A stretch of 34,107 nucleotides of DNA from JANXXV01 sp038230275 (GCA_038230275.1 JBBRNO010000062.1:1-34107); one strand, 5' to 3'. Positions 1-7,731 are shown, counted from the stretch's first letter. Numbers and translations: made by a program. The notes: generated from the sequence alone by a model not told the origin.

Positions 1-730
1 CGCACCGATGCTTCGGGCCGCCGCCTGCCCACCACCTATGGCTTCGTCGACTTGGCCGGCAAGCTGGTGATTCCGCCGCAATTCATGCCGGCCGGCGAAT
101 TTACCCGTCGCCGGCCTCGACCACGACTGGTGCTATTTCGACCGCAGCGGAAAGATCATTATCCAGCTACCGATGGGTGAGCCTCTGAAAAACGCCAACC
201 CCTTTTCCAATGGCCGGCTTCTAGTGATTGAAGGGTTCAGCTGGGGTTACAAGGATGCCACTGGTGCCTGGGCCATTCCCGCAAAGTACAACGATGCCCA
301 GAATTTTCAAAATGGCTCTGCCCGCGCGCAGGAGGGCGCCAAGTGGATCACGATCGACGTGCAGGGAAATATGCTGGCCGAGGATAAGCGGAGGCTGAAA
401 CCAATCGAGGCGGTGTCCGAAGGCCTTGCCCTGGCGCGGGAAAATGACGTTCTCGGGTGGATCGACGCGAAAGGCGAGCTCGCCTTCCCGCTGCGAAAAT
501 ATGACGAAGCGCACAGCTTCGCCGCCGGCAGGGCACGCATCAAACTGGACGGGCTTTATGGATATCTCGACCCTACCGGAGCGCTAAAGATCCCTAACAT
601 CTACTTCTCTGCCACCGACTTCCGTCACGGTCTCGCCCTGGTGCAAACCAGGGATGGCTCAGCCTACATCGATCCCGAGGGAAAGACCGTGTGGAAATCT
701 ACGCCCCCGCCGAGAATCGAATTGAAATAA
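1..730 (+). pseudogene. WG-repeat protein, 5' partial and frameshifted
   Basis: The gene enters from the left edge. Its C-terminal part reads openly to the stop at 728-730 and contains several degenerate WG (KWG) repeats of about 35-40 residues, for example WGYKDATGAWAIPAKY, LGWIDAKGELAF and YGYLDPTGALKIP. Each has the aromatic-Gly, D-x-x-G, I-P and F-x-x-G/A pattern. WG repeats probably form beta-rich surface or binding modules, and no catalytic role is known. Upstream, a WG unit (YGFVDLAGKLVIPPQF) is read in frame 1, whereas the next unit (DWCYFDRSGKIII) is in frame 2. The join lies near 103-109, where one extra base in the run ACCCG (or two missing bases) would explain it. The first ATG of the downstream frame (173) falls inside a repeat, so it is unlikely to be a true start. 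Either a sequencing indel or genuine decay is possible. Confidence 0.75.
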
Positions 731-856
731 CCCCAACCCTGTGCCGGCGTGCGCGAAAGCCACCACCAGGTTCGCGCCACAACACCCAGACGCCCGCTAT
801 ATTTCCTGCAAGTCGTTCCATTGTCGAAGCCTTCGATTGGCAGTTGAAGTGCCCTG

Positions 857-887
857 TCGAAGGTTGTGAGCTCTCACCGATTTTCGA
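857..887 (+). promoter_or_regulatory. imperfect inverted repeat upstream of hsp20
   Basis: GTGAG (866-870) and CTCAC (873-877) form a tight dyad around CT. It is flanked by TCGAA (857-861) and TTCGA (883-887). The element lies 23-53 bases before the hsp20 start and could be an operator or part of a structured 5' leader. It does not match the CIRCE consensus that I know. Function is inferred from position only. Confidence 0.3.
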
Positions 888-888
888 G

Positions 889-907
889 AACTCCAGACAT
901 GGAGGTT
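889..907 (+). promoter_or_regulatory. hairpin pairing the hsp20 Shine-Dalgarno (possible RNA thermometer)
   Basis: The bases AACTCCA (889-895) can pair with TGGAGGTT (900-907), leaving one bulged G, around a GACA tetraloop (896-899). This stem of about seven pairs contains the whole Shine-Dalgarno GGAGG (901-905) of the start codon at 910. Short SD-sequestering hairpins with bulged bases are known in ROSE-type and other thermometers in front of small heat-shock genes. The pairing is seen directly; temperature control is inference. Confidence 0.45.
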
Positions 908-909
908 AT

Positions 910-1416
910 ATGTCAAACATTCCCGTTCAAAAAGCGGCGGAAGAAAATGCCCTTCCGGTTTCGTGGATAGGCGAGCTGCAAAGCTTCTCCGATCGAGTCG
1001 GTCAAAAAGCTTTCGAAATCTTTGAAAAGTATGGCCGGCCAGCCGGACAGCAGTTGGAGCACTGGTTTGAGGCTGAGAAACAATTGCTCTTTGTTCCACG
1101 CTCGGAGCTTCTCGATACCGCTGACGAATTCGAGGCCCGCGTGGCTCTCCCTGGCTTCGATGCCAGCGAGATTGAAGTGACCGCCCTGCCAAATTCCTTA
1201 TTGGTAAAGGCGGAGGCAAGCCAAAAGCGGGAAAAGACGGCTGGCGAAGTGCGTTTCTCAGAGTTCAGCGACCAGTCACTTTTCCGGCGCATCCCGCTTC
1301 CGGAACTGATAGATGTAGCCCAAGTAACGGCCAAGCTCGAAAAGGGCATGCTGAAGATCGTCGCCCATAAGGCCGTCGCGGATACATCCAAAAAGATCTC
1401 CGTAGCCGCTGCGTAA
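910..1416 (+). CDS. small heat-shock protein Hsp20 with N-terminal DUF2934 segment
   Basis: This 168-residue ATP-independent holdase should bind unfolding cytoplasmic proteins during stress. Residues about 28-60 match the DUF2934 signature (IFEKYGRPAGQQLEHWFEAEKQLL-like, with the Gly-Arg-Pro, His-Trp and Ala-Glu positions). Residues about 62-155 form the alpha-crystallin domain, including VALPGFDASEIEV and LEKGMLKIVAHK. The tail holds an I-x-V motif (I163-S-V165), which in this family docks between dimers. The start at 910 is chosen because GGAGG at 901-905 precedes it at suitable spacing. The frame is open further upstream, to about 691, but that part overlaps the preceding gene and does not look like Hsp20. 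It lies 28 bases before the next gene and is probably cotranscribed with it. A hairpin over the SD may control translation. Confidence 0.93.
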   Translation: MSNIPVQKAAEENALPVSWIGELQSFSDRVGQKAFEIFEKYGRPAGQQLEHWFEAEKQLLFVPRSELLDTADEFEARVALPGFDASEIEVTALPNSLLVKAEASQKREKTAGEVRFSEFSDQSLFRRIPLPELIDVAQVTAKLEKGMLKIVAHKAVADTSKKISVAAA

Positions 1417-1444
1417 AATCCGAAAACAAAGAGGAGTAGTAGCC

Positions 1445-2614
1445 ATGACATCCGTCTCACATCAAACCTTGGAATTACTGGCCAAGGATTCGCTGAAAAC
1501 AGTCTGTACCGCCCCGGGCCCCTTCATTACAGTCTATCTGCCTGCGTGCCACCCCGGAACATCTGATTTGCCCCGGAGCCCACGGTTGAAGGCGATTCTA
1601 CGGACTGCGGCTGCGGAATTGGAGCGGAGGCTGTATCGGGGTCCGATTGACGAGCTTCTTGCTCCGTTCGAGGAAGCTGCAGCCGATCCCTCAGCGATGG
1701 CGGGAGCAGCTGACTCGGTCATGTTCGGAGCTCCCGGGTTCTTCGAACACTTCCGCGTCCCTTCGACGGTTAACGAACGGCTTGTGGTAGCCACCCATGC
1801 CCACATCACGCCCTTGCTGCCCAGCCTGATTCACCATCGGGAATTCTATGTGATGGCGATCAGCCGGAAGCAATTGCGATTGGGCCGCTGGAGCGACGGC
1901 TTATGCGAAGAAATCCCTCTGCCTTCCACAATTCCCGAGAGTTTGGCGGCATTTGGAGGCTTCGACCAGCCCGACCACGACCTGGAAAACCGCTCCGCTT
2001 CGGGTGCCTCCACCGGTCAGATGAAGGGTGTACGCTTTGGAACGATGTCGGACCGGGAGAAAGATAACGACTATCTGCACAATTATTTCTGCTTGGTGGA
2101 CCGTGAGTTGGGAACCGCGCTGGGAAACGCACCGTTGGTGATGCTTGGAGTGGACTATGAACTGGCAGCGTATCGCATGGCTGCAAGACAGCCTAACGTG
2201 CTCTATGCGCACCACACCAGTCCGGGATATATGACCTGGGGGGAACTCGGCGCCAGGGCTCAGGAAACCCTGATGGAAAACACCAAGCGCGAGGCCGAAC
2301 ACGCCCTCAAAGAGTTTCGCGAAACCACTCGGCGCGATCACGTGGCAAGCGACGTTCGAAAAGTGGTGGAAGCAGCACAGGAAGGACGGGTACACAGGCT
2401 TCTGTTGGCCAAGGGTGCCGAATACCAGGGTCTGCTGGGGCCGCTTTATCCCGCTCCTCTGAGCGCCATAGAAGGCGAACAGGACCTGCTGAACGCCGCT
2501 GCGGTGGAAACGGTTCATGCCGGAGGCGAGGTTTACATTCTGGATCCGCTGCAGTTGGCCGGGGCCGGACCGGTTGCGGCCGTATTGCGGTATTCCCGGC
2601 CGCCGGCTAAGTAA
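1445..2614 (+). CDS. baeRF3-type archaeo-eukaryotic release-factor-like protein
   Basis: This 389-residue cytoplasmic protein resembles the bacterial eRF1-like (baeRF) families, most closely family 3. Supporting segments are the N-terminal PFITVYLP strand, the central YFCLVDRELGTALGNAPLVMLGVDYELAAYR block, and the C-terminal RVHRLLLAKGAE ... LLNAAAVETVHAGGEVYIL block. The last resembles the L7Ae-like domain 3 of eRF1. Members are predicted from sequence and context to act at the ribosome under stress, but to my knowledge the biochemical role is unproven. I see no GGQ motif, so classical peptide release is not indicated. GAGGAG at 1431-1436 serves as the SD. Placement directly after hsp20 (28-base gap) suggests a shared stress operon. 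The family call is from memory of its motifs; the exact subfamily is less certain. Confidence 0.72.
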   Translation: MTSVSHQTLELLAKDSLKTVCTAPGPFITVYLPACHPGTSDLPRSPRLKAILRTAAAELERRLYRGPIDELLAPFEEAAADPSAMAGAADSVMFGAPGFFEHFRVPSTVNERLVVATHAHITPLLPSLIHHREFYVMAISRKQLRLGRWSDGLCEEIPLPSTIPESLAAFGGFDQPDHDLENRSASGASTGQMKGVRFGTMSDREKDNDYLHNYFCLVDRELGTALGNAPLVMLGVDYELAAYRMAARQPNVLYAHHTSPGYMTWGELGARAQETLMENTKREAEHALKEFRETTRRDHVASDVRKVVEAAQEGRVHRLLLAKGAEYQGLLGPLYPAPLSAIEGEQDLLNAAAVETVHAGGEVYILDPLQLAGAGPVAAVLRYSRPPAK

Positions 2615-2622
2615 CCCGCGGC

Positions 2623-2647
2623 ACAGAGCCCCTTATTTTGCCTCTGT
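2623..2647. terminator. weak hairpin between convergent genes
   Basis: ACAGAG (2623-2628) and CTCTGT (2642-2647) can form a six-pair stem with a 13-base loop. It sits at the junction of two convergent genes and overlaps the end of the minus-strand one. A clear U-run is lacking on either strand, so this is only a candidate bidirectional terminator. Confidence 0.3.
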
Positions 2648-3466
2648 CGAGGGCGCGCCATGCCTCCGCAGGGCCGCGTCCCTGCTCTGGGTAAGTGAAG
2701 CTGAAAGCTCATTCCTCGAAAGCTGGCTGATGATGGGACTCACCAGCCAGCGGTAGGAGATGGGAATATCGCGGCTTAAGGCCAACGCCTCCAGTTCCAT
2801 GAACACTCCTCCATCCCGCTGTTGATAGCGCGAAATGCTCTGCATGCGCCACACGTAACCGTTCCCGTGGCCGGGTGTCCCGCGGGACTCGGTCGGTTTC
2901 CCATAATTCTGCACCTCCCACAGGGACGTGCTGGCTGCCAAGCTGTAGGACCGCTGGCCGTCTAGACGGAAAAGCGGCGAGTTGTACTCGACATCGGTGA
3001 CAGACGTTACGAACAGCACCTTCTTAAAAAAGCGTAGAAAGTACGCGTGTGGCGATTCGGTGCACGACAGGCACTTGGAATCAGCGATTGTCGGCTGATA
3101 GAAATCTTTGTAGTGATCGTAGTCGTCGACCACGGCAAGAACATCGTCGAGTGACATGTTAGGGATGAATACGGCGCCGATCCAGTGATGGATTAGCCCA
3201 CGGGCAACTGGAGTTCTGCCGTTGCCGCGCATTGGGGATACCACGACTTCCCCCTCTTTAACTCTCTGGTGAATCTCCGGTGTTTCATCGCACCACAGGA
3301 AAGTGCCCTCGGGCCTCAGGCGGGCTTTCATGTTCGCTACCGCGGTGGAGACATATGCCTCCCACGCCTGAACCGTTTGCTGTTTCAAATCCCAGGGCTT
3401 GGCCGGCTGCGGCGCGGAAAGTACCAGAGCGGCAACCAACGGCAAGGCAAGCTTGGAGGTTCTCAT
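2633..3466 (-). CDS. exported SRPBCC/START-like protein of unknown function
   Basis: The start at 3466 gives 277 residues, beginning with MRTSKLALPLVAALVLSAP, a Sec signal peptide with probable cleavage after about residue 20. An in-frame ATG nine codons upstream (3493) would put a poorer sequence in front of the signal. Neither start has a strong SD. The body (VARGLIHHWIGAVFIPNMSLDDVLAVVDDYDHYKDFY and the following strands, then a C-terminal SYRWLVSPIISQLSRNEL helix) has the helix-grip look of SRPBCC/START lipid-binding proteins. These are frequent as secreted orphans in Acidobacteriota. A CLSC pair about a third of the way in could form a disulfide. Ligand and role are unknown. It is convergent with the baeRF3-like gene, with an 18-base gap. 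Confidence 0.68.
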   Translation of the reverse strand: MRTSKLALPLVAALVLSAPQPAKPWDLKQQTVQAWEAYVSTAVANMKARLRPEGTFLWCDETPEIHQRVKEGEVVVSPMRGNGRTPVARGLIHHWIGAVFIPNMSLDDVLAVVDDYDHYKDFYQPTIADSKCLSCTESPHAYFLRFFKKVLFVTSVTDVEYNSPLFRLDGQRSYSLAASTSLWEVQNYGKPTESRGTPGHGNGYVWRMQSISRYQQRDGGVFMELEALALSRDIPISYRWLVSPIISQLSRNELSASLTQSRDAALRRHGAPSTEAK

Positions 3467-3525
3467 ACAGCCAGAGTATCCTGGCGGCGGCAAAATCGCC
3501 TACGAACCCAGTTTTGCAAGGCGGG

Positions 3526-4335
3526 TTACCAGTGCATCACTTGGCCGCCATCGACGTTGATGGTTTGTCCGGTCACTTGATTGGCTCGTGCCGAAGATAG
3601 GAACGTCACCATGTCCGCAACGTCCTCGGTCTGCTGCCAGCGGCCGAGCGGTGCCACCGCGCGAACTTTGGCGGCGCCCCAATCCTCATAGGAAATACGC
3701 TTTTCCGGAGGTTGTTGATCGCTCCACGCCTGCCAGACCTGCCGGTTGAGTGGGGTTTGCACCATGCCCGGATTCACGATATTGACGCGAATGTTGTGGG
3801 CCGCCAGATCCTTGGCAAGGCATTGCGCGAAGTTGATATTTGCCGCTTTGCTTGCGCTGTAAGGCGGATCGGTTTGAGAACCAATCTGTCCGGCAACGGA
3901 AGCCACAAACACCATGGTTCCCTGTTTTCGCGCGACCATCCCCGGCGCGATTGCCTGTGCCACGTGGACCATCCCCAGTACATTGACCTCGAGGACTCGC
4001 GACCAGTCGCCCGGTTTCAGATTGGTGAACGGAAAGCCGAACTTTCCCGACCCGATCGCCGCCGCGTGGACCAGATGAGAAATCGGCCCGAAGGCGGCTT
4101 CCGTTTCGTTGACGCCGGCCTCGACTGCCGCGAAATCGCTGACATCGACAACCAAGCCGAGCGACGGAACTCCGAAATCTCCGGTGAGCACGGCAGCCGC
4201 ATTGCCGACGCCAGCCGAGAGGTCCCACAAAGCGACGCGGCATCCTTCCCGGGCCAGTCCTCGGGCACAGGCCAATCCGATGCCGCTGGCTCCGCCGGTA
4301 ACTGCCGCTACGTGTCCCGTTAATTCCAGTTCCAA
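3526..4335 (-). CDS. SDR-family NAD(P)-dependent oxidoreductase
   Basis: This is a classical short-chain dehydrogenase/reductase of 269 residues. It has the Rossmann motif TGGASGIG near the N terminus, the acidic residue of ALWDLS after strand 2 (which suggests NAD over NADP), the NVLG motif, the catalytic Ser in FVASVAGQIGS, the YSASK Tyr-Lys pair, and the family C-terminal VTGQTINVDGG. No signal peptide is present, so it is cytoplasmic. The start is TTG at 4335: GAGGG lies about eight bases upstream, and the frame is closed by a TAG just beyond. It is divergent from the ManD-like gene (112-base gap), so it may oxidise or reduce the same sugar acid or a breakdown product. The substrate cannot be told from sequence. 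Confidence 0.9.
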   Translation of the reverse strand: MELELTGHVAAVTGGASGIGLACARGLAREGCRVALWDLSAGVGNAAAVLTGDFGVPSLGLVVDVSDFAAVEAGVNETEAAFGPISHLVHAAAIGSGKFGFPFTNLKPGDWSRVLEVNVLGMVHVAQAIAPGMVARKQGTMVFVASVAGQIGSQTDPPYSASKAANINFAQCLAKDLAAHNIRVNIVNPGMVQTPLNRQVWQAWSDQQPPEKRISYEDWGAAKVRAVAPLGRWQQTEDVADMVTFLSSARANQVTGQTINVDGGQVMHW

Positions 4336-4371
4336 TGGCTGATCCCTCTATCGGAAACCCAATTCGTTGTA

Positions 4372-4401
4372 TTGACCTTGCTCGGACGGAGATGATATAA
4401 C
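4372..4401 (+). promoter_or_regulatory. candidate sigma70 promoter of the sugar-acid cluster
   Basis: TTGACC (4372-4377) and TATAAC (4396-4401) are separated by 18 bases. They lie about 45 bases before the start at 4448, in the gap between divergent genes. Both boxes match the consensus at five of six positions. Confidence 0.5.
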
Positions 4402-4447
4402 TTCCGTCGCGACGACCGGATCGCGCGTTCCCAAGGAAAACCATATC

Positions 4448-5770
4448 ATGCTGACAAGACGAAGCTTTTGGAAGGCCCTTGCCGCGGCCCCGATCCTGCC
4501 GCTGGCCGCCGCTCAGCAGGCGGAAAGCCGCATGCGCGGACTGCCTCCACTGATCATAAAAGACGCGAAGGTGATTTCCACCAGTGCCGGGGGCCGCTAT
4601 CGCTGGGTCTTTCTGAAGTTGATCACCAGTGAGCCTGGCCTCTATGGCATTGGCACCGCCAATAACGCATTCCAGACGCAGACGGTGATTACCGCGCTGG
4701 AAAAGAGCCTGATTCCCTGGCTGATCGGGAAAGACGCGAATCGCATCGAAGATCTGTGGAGCAGTGCCAACTATCGGACTTACTGGCGCACCGGTCCCAT
4801 CAATAACGATGTGTTGGCCGCAATGGACATGGCCTTGTGGGACATCAAAGGCAAGCGGGCCGGCATGCCTGTGTATGAACTGTTGGGCGGCAAAACACGG
4901 GATGCCGTCGCTTGTTACGACCATGTGGGCGGAAAGGACAAAGAGTCCGCCGCCGACGCCGTGCAGAAATCGATGGCGACCGGATATCGGCACATCCGCG
5001 TGCAATTTGGTGAGAACGGTTATGGCGGTGGCGGATTCCTCCCTGCCGGAAAGGGCAACCGTCCCGAAGGCGGCTATTCCGGCTTGGCCTTCGACGAAGA
5101 CATGTACGTCCACGCGGTGCCGGAAATGTTCGATTACGTGCGGTCGAAGGTTGGGTTTGAGCCCAAGCTTCTGCACGACGTCCATTCGCATTTGAGCGGC
5201 ATCAACGCGGTGGAATTCTGCCGCCGCATGCAGCCGTATCAGATGTTCTTCATCGAGGACGTGCTGGCTCCGGAACAGGTGGAATGGTACAAGCAGATCC
5301 GGCAGGTTTGTTCCACACCGCAGGCGGTGGGGGAGGTATTCTCACACCCGTTCGAAATCATGCCGCTGATTGAAAATCGGCTGATCGACTTCACGCGCTG
5401 CCGCGTTACCGCTTTCGGAGGAATCACGCCCGTTCGCAAAATGGTGGCGCTGTGCGAGCTGCATGGCGTCAGGACGGCCTTTCAGGAAGGTGGGGAAAAC
5501 GATCCGGTCAATCAGATCGCGGCTTATCACGTGGATATCTCCAGCCCGGCATTCGGCATCCAGGAAGAAAATCATTTTCCTGATGTGGTGCGGGAGGTGC
5601 TGCCCGGGACCGCGGAGATTCGCAAAGGTTACATGTATGGATCGGACAAGCCGGGGCTGGGCATCGATATTAACGAGCAGCTCGCGGCAAAGTACCCGAT
5701 TGCGGAAGCCCGGCAAGGTGGATACTATCCAACGGATCGCGCGATCGACGGATCCATCGTTCGCCCGTGA
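4448..5770 (+). CDS. exported enolase-superfamily protein, ManD/RspA-like
   Basis: This 440-residue protein belongs to the mandelate racemase/muconate lactonizing branch of the enolase superfamily, closest to the mannonate dehydratase (ManD/RspA) group. The N terminus (TRRSFWKALAAAPILPLAAA) is a twin-arginine export signal. The three metal ligands are placed at D244 (in LLHDVHSH), E270 (FIEDVLAP) and E296 (GEVFSHP), with 26-residue spacings as in ManD. H246 of the D-x-H pair is kept. The block where ManD carries its catalytic His (FHGPTDLSP-like) reads FQEGGENDP here, with Gln at about 346. Genuine mannonate dehydratase activity is therefore doubtful, though sugar-acid dehydration or racemisation remains likely. 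The C terminus keeps the DKPGLGIDI signature. It leads the downstream exported enzyme genes. Confidence 0.82.
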   Translation: MLTRRSFWKALAAAPILPLAAAQQAESRMRGLPPLIIKDAKVISTSAGGRYRWVFLKLITSEPGLYGIGTANNAFQTQTVITALEKSLIPWLIGKDANRIEDLWSSANYRTYWRTGPINNDVLAAMDMALWDIKGKRAGMPVYELLGGKTRDAVACYDHVGGKDKESAADAVQKSMATGYRHIRVQFGENGYGGGGFLPAGKGNRPEGGYSGLAFDEDMYVHAVPEMFDYVRSKVGFEPKLLHDVHSHLSGINAVEFCRRMQPYQMFFIEDVLAPEQVEWYKQIRQVCSTPQAVGEVFSHPFEIMPLIENRLIDFTRCRVTAFGGITPVRKMVALCELHGVRTAFQEGGENDPVNQIAAYHVDISSPAFGIQEENHFPDVVREVLPGTAEIRKGYMYGSDKPGLGIDINEQLAAKYPIAEARQGGYYPTDRAIDGSIVRP

Positions 5771-5780
5771 AGTTCGTCGC

Positions 5781-5808
5781 TGAAGTCTGCCCGCGAATGA
5801 AATACAAT
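5781..5808 (+). promoter_or_regulatory. possible internal promoter before the RraA-like gene
   Basis: TACAAT (5803-5808) is a good -10 box. The -35 candidate TGAAGT (5781-5786) is weak, at 16-base spacing. It lies in the 73-base gap between two genes on the same strand, so it would add to readthrough from the upstream gene. Confidence 0.28.
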
Positions 5809-5843
5809 TGACCCAGTCCGCACCCTGCAACAGGAGAAACCTC

Positions 5844-6782
5844 ATGTATCGAAACACCGGAAATGAATCCACGCGCATGATCGCGCTAACGCTCGGCCTC
5901 TGCGCCGTTACGCTGTTATTGCCCAGAGTCTCGCAAGCCCAGTTGTTCAGCAATTTCTCCAAACAGGAGCTGATCGACTACACCGTTCAGAATCCGTTTG
6001 AGCGGCTGCCGGACGGCAGACCCAAGGTTCCGGATTCCATGATTGAGCGGGCGAAAGAAATGTCGTCCGAGGAAGTCTGGGCCGTGCTCCCCGGCAAAGG
6101 CTATCGAAATCAGTATGCCGACGGTTTCCACGTGCTGCACCCGGGAAAGACAATGGTGGGGCGCGCCTTCACCGTGCAGTTCATGCCGGCCCGGCCGGAC
6201 GTGGATCAAATTGCCGAGGGGAAAGCCAAAGCCAACGGCGTCCCTCGATTGAAGAATCAAACCGCGATCGACATGCTGCAACCCGGCGACGTGCTGGTGG
6301 TGGATCTGTTCGGCAAAAAAGTGAATGGGACCATGGTTGGCGATAACCTTTTCTACTACGTGATGAAGGCCACCCACGGCGGTGGACTTGTGGTGGATGG
6401 CAGCATTCGCGACCTGGACGGGATCGCCAAAATGGATATGGCAGCCTACTTCCGCTCCGTGGACCCGACCCCGATTGGAGAGGTAATGCTGACGGGAATC
6501 AACATCCCGGTACGAATCGGCGGGGTAACGGTGATGCCGGGCGATCTGGTGTTCGGCGATCGCGAAGGCCTCTATTTCATTCCGCCGCAGGAAGTGAAGG
6601 AAGTACTGGACCGCGCCGATGAAATTCATATTCACGACGCGTGGACGCGCATGAAATTCGACGAAGGGAAGTATAAGTCGAGCGAGATTTACGGCTCCCC
6701 GACAGACCCCGCGCTGAAGAAGGAATACGCCGACTTTCTGAAAAAGCGGCTGAGTGAACTGAAAAAGAGCAGGGAGAAATAA
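5844..6782 (+). CDS. exported RraA-like / HMG-CHA aldolase-family protein
   Basis: The start at 5844 (312 residues) is supported by AGGAG at 5832-5836. It begins with a Sec signal peptide ending near VSQAQ. The core is the RraA-like fold found in class II 4-hydroxy-4-methyl-2-oxoglutarate/4-carboxy-4-hydroxy-2-oxoadipate aldolases and in RraA. The loop GDNLF starts at G166, and GGGLVVDGSIRD ends in R189-D190, giving the family pattern Gly-x(about 20)-Arg-Asp that binds substrate and divalent metal. RraA proper is a short cytoplasmic RNase E inhibitor; the signal peptide and extra C-terminal tail here argue for an enzymatic, extracytoplasmic role. It overlaps no neighbour but lies one base before the next gene, so translation is probably coupled. 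Substrate unknown, likely a 2-oxo acid from sugar or aromatic breakdown. Confidence 0.83.
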   Translation: MYRNTGNESTRMIALTLGLCAVTLLLPRVSQAQLFSNFSKQELIDYTVQNPFERLPDGRPKVPDSMIERAKEMSSEEVWAVLPGKGYRNQYADGFHVLHPGKTMVGRAFTVQFMPARPDVDQIAEGKAKANGVPRLKNQTAIDMLQPGDVLVVDLFGKKVNGTMVGDNLFYYVMKATHGGGLVVDGSIRDLDGIAKMDMAAYFRSVDPTPIGEVMLTGINIPVRIGGVTVMPGDLVFGDREGLYFIPPQEVKEVLDRADEIHIHDAWTRMKFDEGKYKSSEIYGSPTDPALKKEYADFLKKRLSELKKSREK

Positions 6783-6783
6783 C

Positions 6784-7731
6784 ATGTATCGAATCGTCTT
6801 CACTCTCTTTCTATGCGCCAGCCTGGCCCCGGCGCAGACGGCGAAACGGATTAACAAGGCCATCGATCTGCTTTCGCAGGGTCAGCCCATCTATTACACG
6901 GGCAGCCACGAAGGGCTGGGCGCCAACTTCCAAGCAGGCGTTAAGATGGCGAATACTTGGGCCGATTACATCAATTTCGATATGGAGCACGCTCCGTTCG
7001 ATGTGGCCGCGTTAGGCGAGTTCATGCGCGGACTGGCCAGTGTGGGGCCCACTAAAAGTGGACACCGCACGCCGGCAGTGATCGTCACACTCCCCACCGA
7101 TGGAACCGACGAAATCACCATGCGCATGAATTCGTGGATGGTGAAGCAGGTGTTGGCCACCGGAATTCATGGCATTCTGCTTTGCCATGCGCAGTCGCCG
7201 GACGCCGTGCGAGCCTTCGTGGAAGCCGCGCGATTTCCCACGGCCAAACTCGGGGTAGGGGCGGGACTTGGGGAAGGCCGCCGGGGAGTACACGGGATCG
7301 CCAGCGCGGCGAAAATTTGGGGTGTCTCCGACCAGGAGTATCTGCGAAAAGCCGATGTCTGGCCGTTGAATCCCGATGGCGAGATTATTCTTGGTCTCAA
7401 GATTGAAGACAAACACGCGCTTTCGAATGTGGAGCAGAGCTTCAGCGTTCCGGGTATCGCGTTTGCCGAGTGGGGACCCAGTGACATGGCGCTTTCCTTG
7501 GGATTTCCATTTGAAACCGGCGAAGGATCCATGCCGGGCCCGATGCGCGCGGCCAGAGCCCGAGTGCTTGGCGCGGCGAAAGCTCACAAGATTTTCTTCC
7601 TGAATTCCGTGAACCCCAAGAACATTACCCAAATGATTGACGAAGGGGTGATGATTGGCGCTTCCGGAGCCAACGGTCCGGAGACTTCCGAGATCGGACG
7701 GAAGTATTCGAAGCGTCCGCAACCCTGGTAA
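6784..7731 (+). CDS. exported HpcH/HpaI aldolase-family protein
   Basis: This 315-residue protein of the HpcH/HpaI aldolase/citrate lyase family should cleave or form a 2-oxo acid aldol. A short Sec signal (MYRIVFTLFLCASLAPAQ) precedes a TIM-barrel domain. Family landmarks are NFDMEHAPFD (His base region), GLKIEDKHAL (metal-binding Glu) and FAEWGPSDMALSLGF (metal-binding Asp). The stretch PAVIVTLPTDG replaces the usual PVVR block, so the conserved Arg of HpaI seems absent. GGGAG at 6772-6776, inside the end of the preceding gene, is its SD, and only one base separates the two genes. Its placement after a ManD-like dehydratase and an RraA-like aldolase suggests consecutive steps on a 2-keto-3-deoxy acid outside the cytoplasm. 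Confidence 0.85.
   Translation: MYRIVFTLFLCASLAPAQTAKRINKAIDLLSQGQPIYYTGSHEGLGANFQAGVKMANTWADYINFDMEHAPFDVAALGEFMRGLASVGPTKSGHRTPAVIVTLPTDGTDEITMRMNSWMVKQVLATGIHGILLCHAQSPDAVRAFVEAARFPTAKLGVGAGLGEGRRGVHGIASAAKIWGVSDQEYLRKADVWPLNPDGEIILGLKIEDKHALSNVEQSFSVPGIAFAEWGPSDMALSLGFPFETGEGSMPGPMRAARARVLGAAKAHKIFFLNSVNPKNITQMIDEGVMIGASGANGPETSEIGRKYSKRPQPW

Noticed and set aside
691..909. N-terminal extension of Hsp20 from an upstream ATG
   Set aside because: The added 73 residues overlap the preceding gene, look non-coding and bypass the strong SD at 901-905.
3686..5191. Long minus-strand frame across the SDR and ManD-like genes
   Set aside because: It overlaps an identified SDR on the same strand in another frame and a plus-strand gene; no domain is seen.
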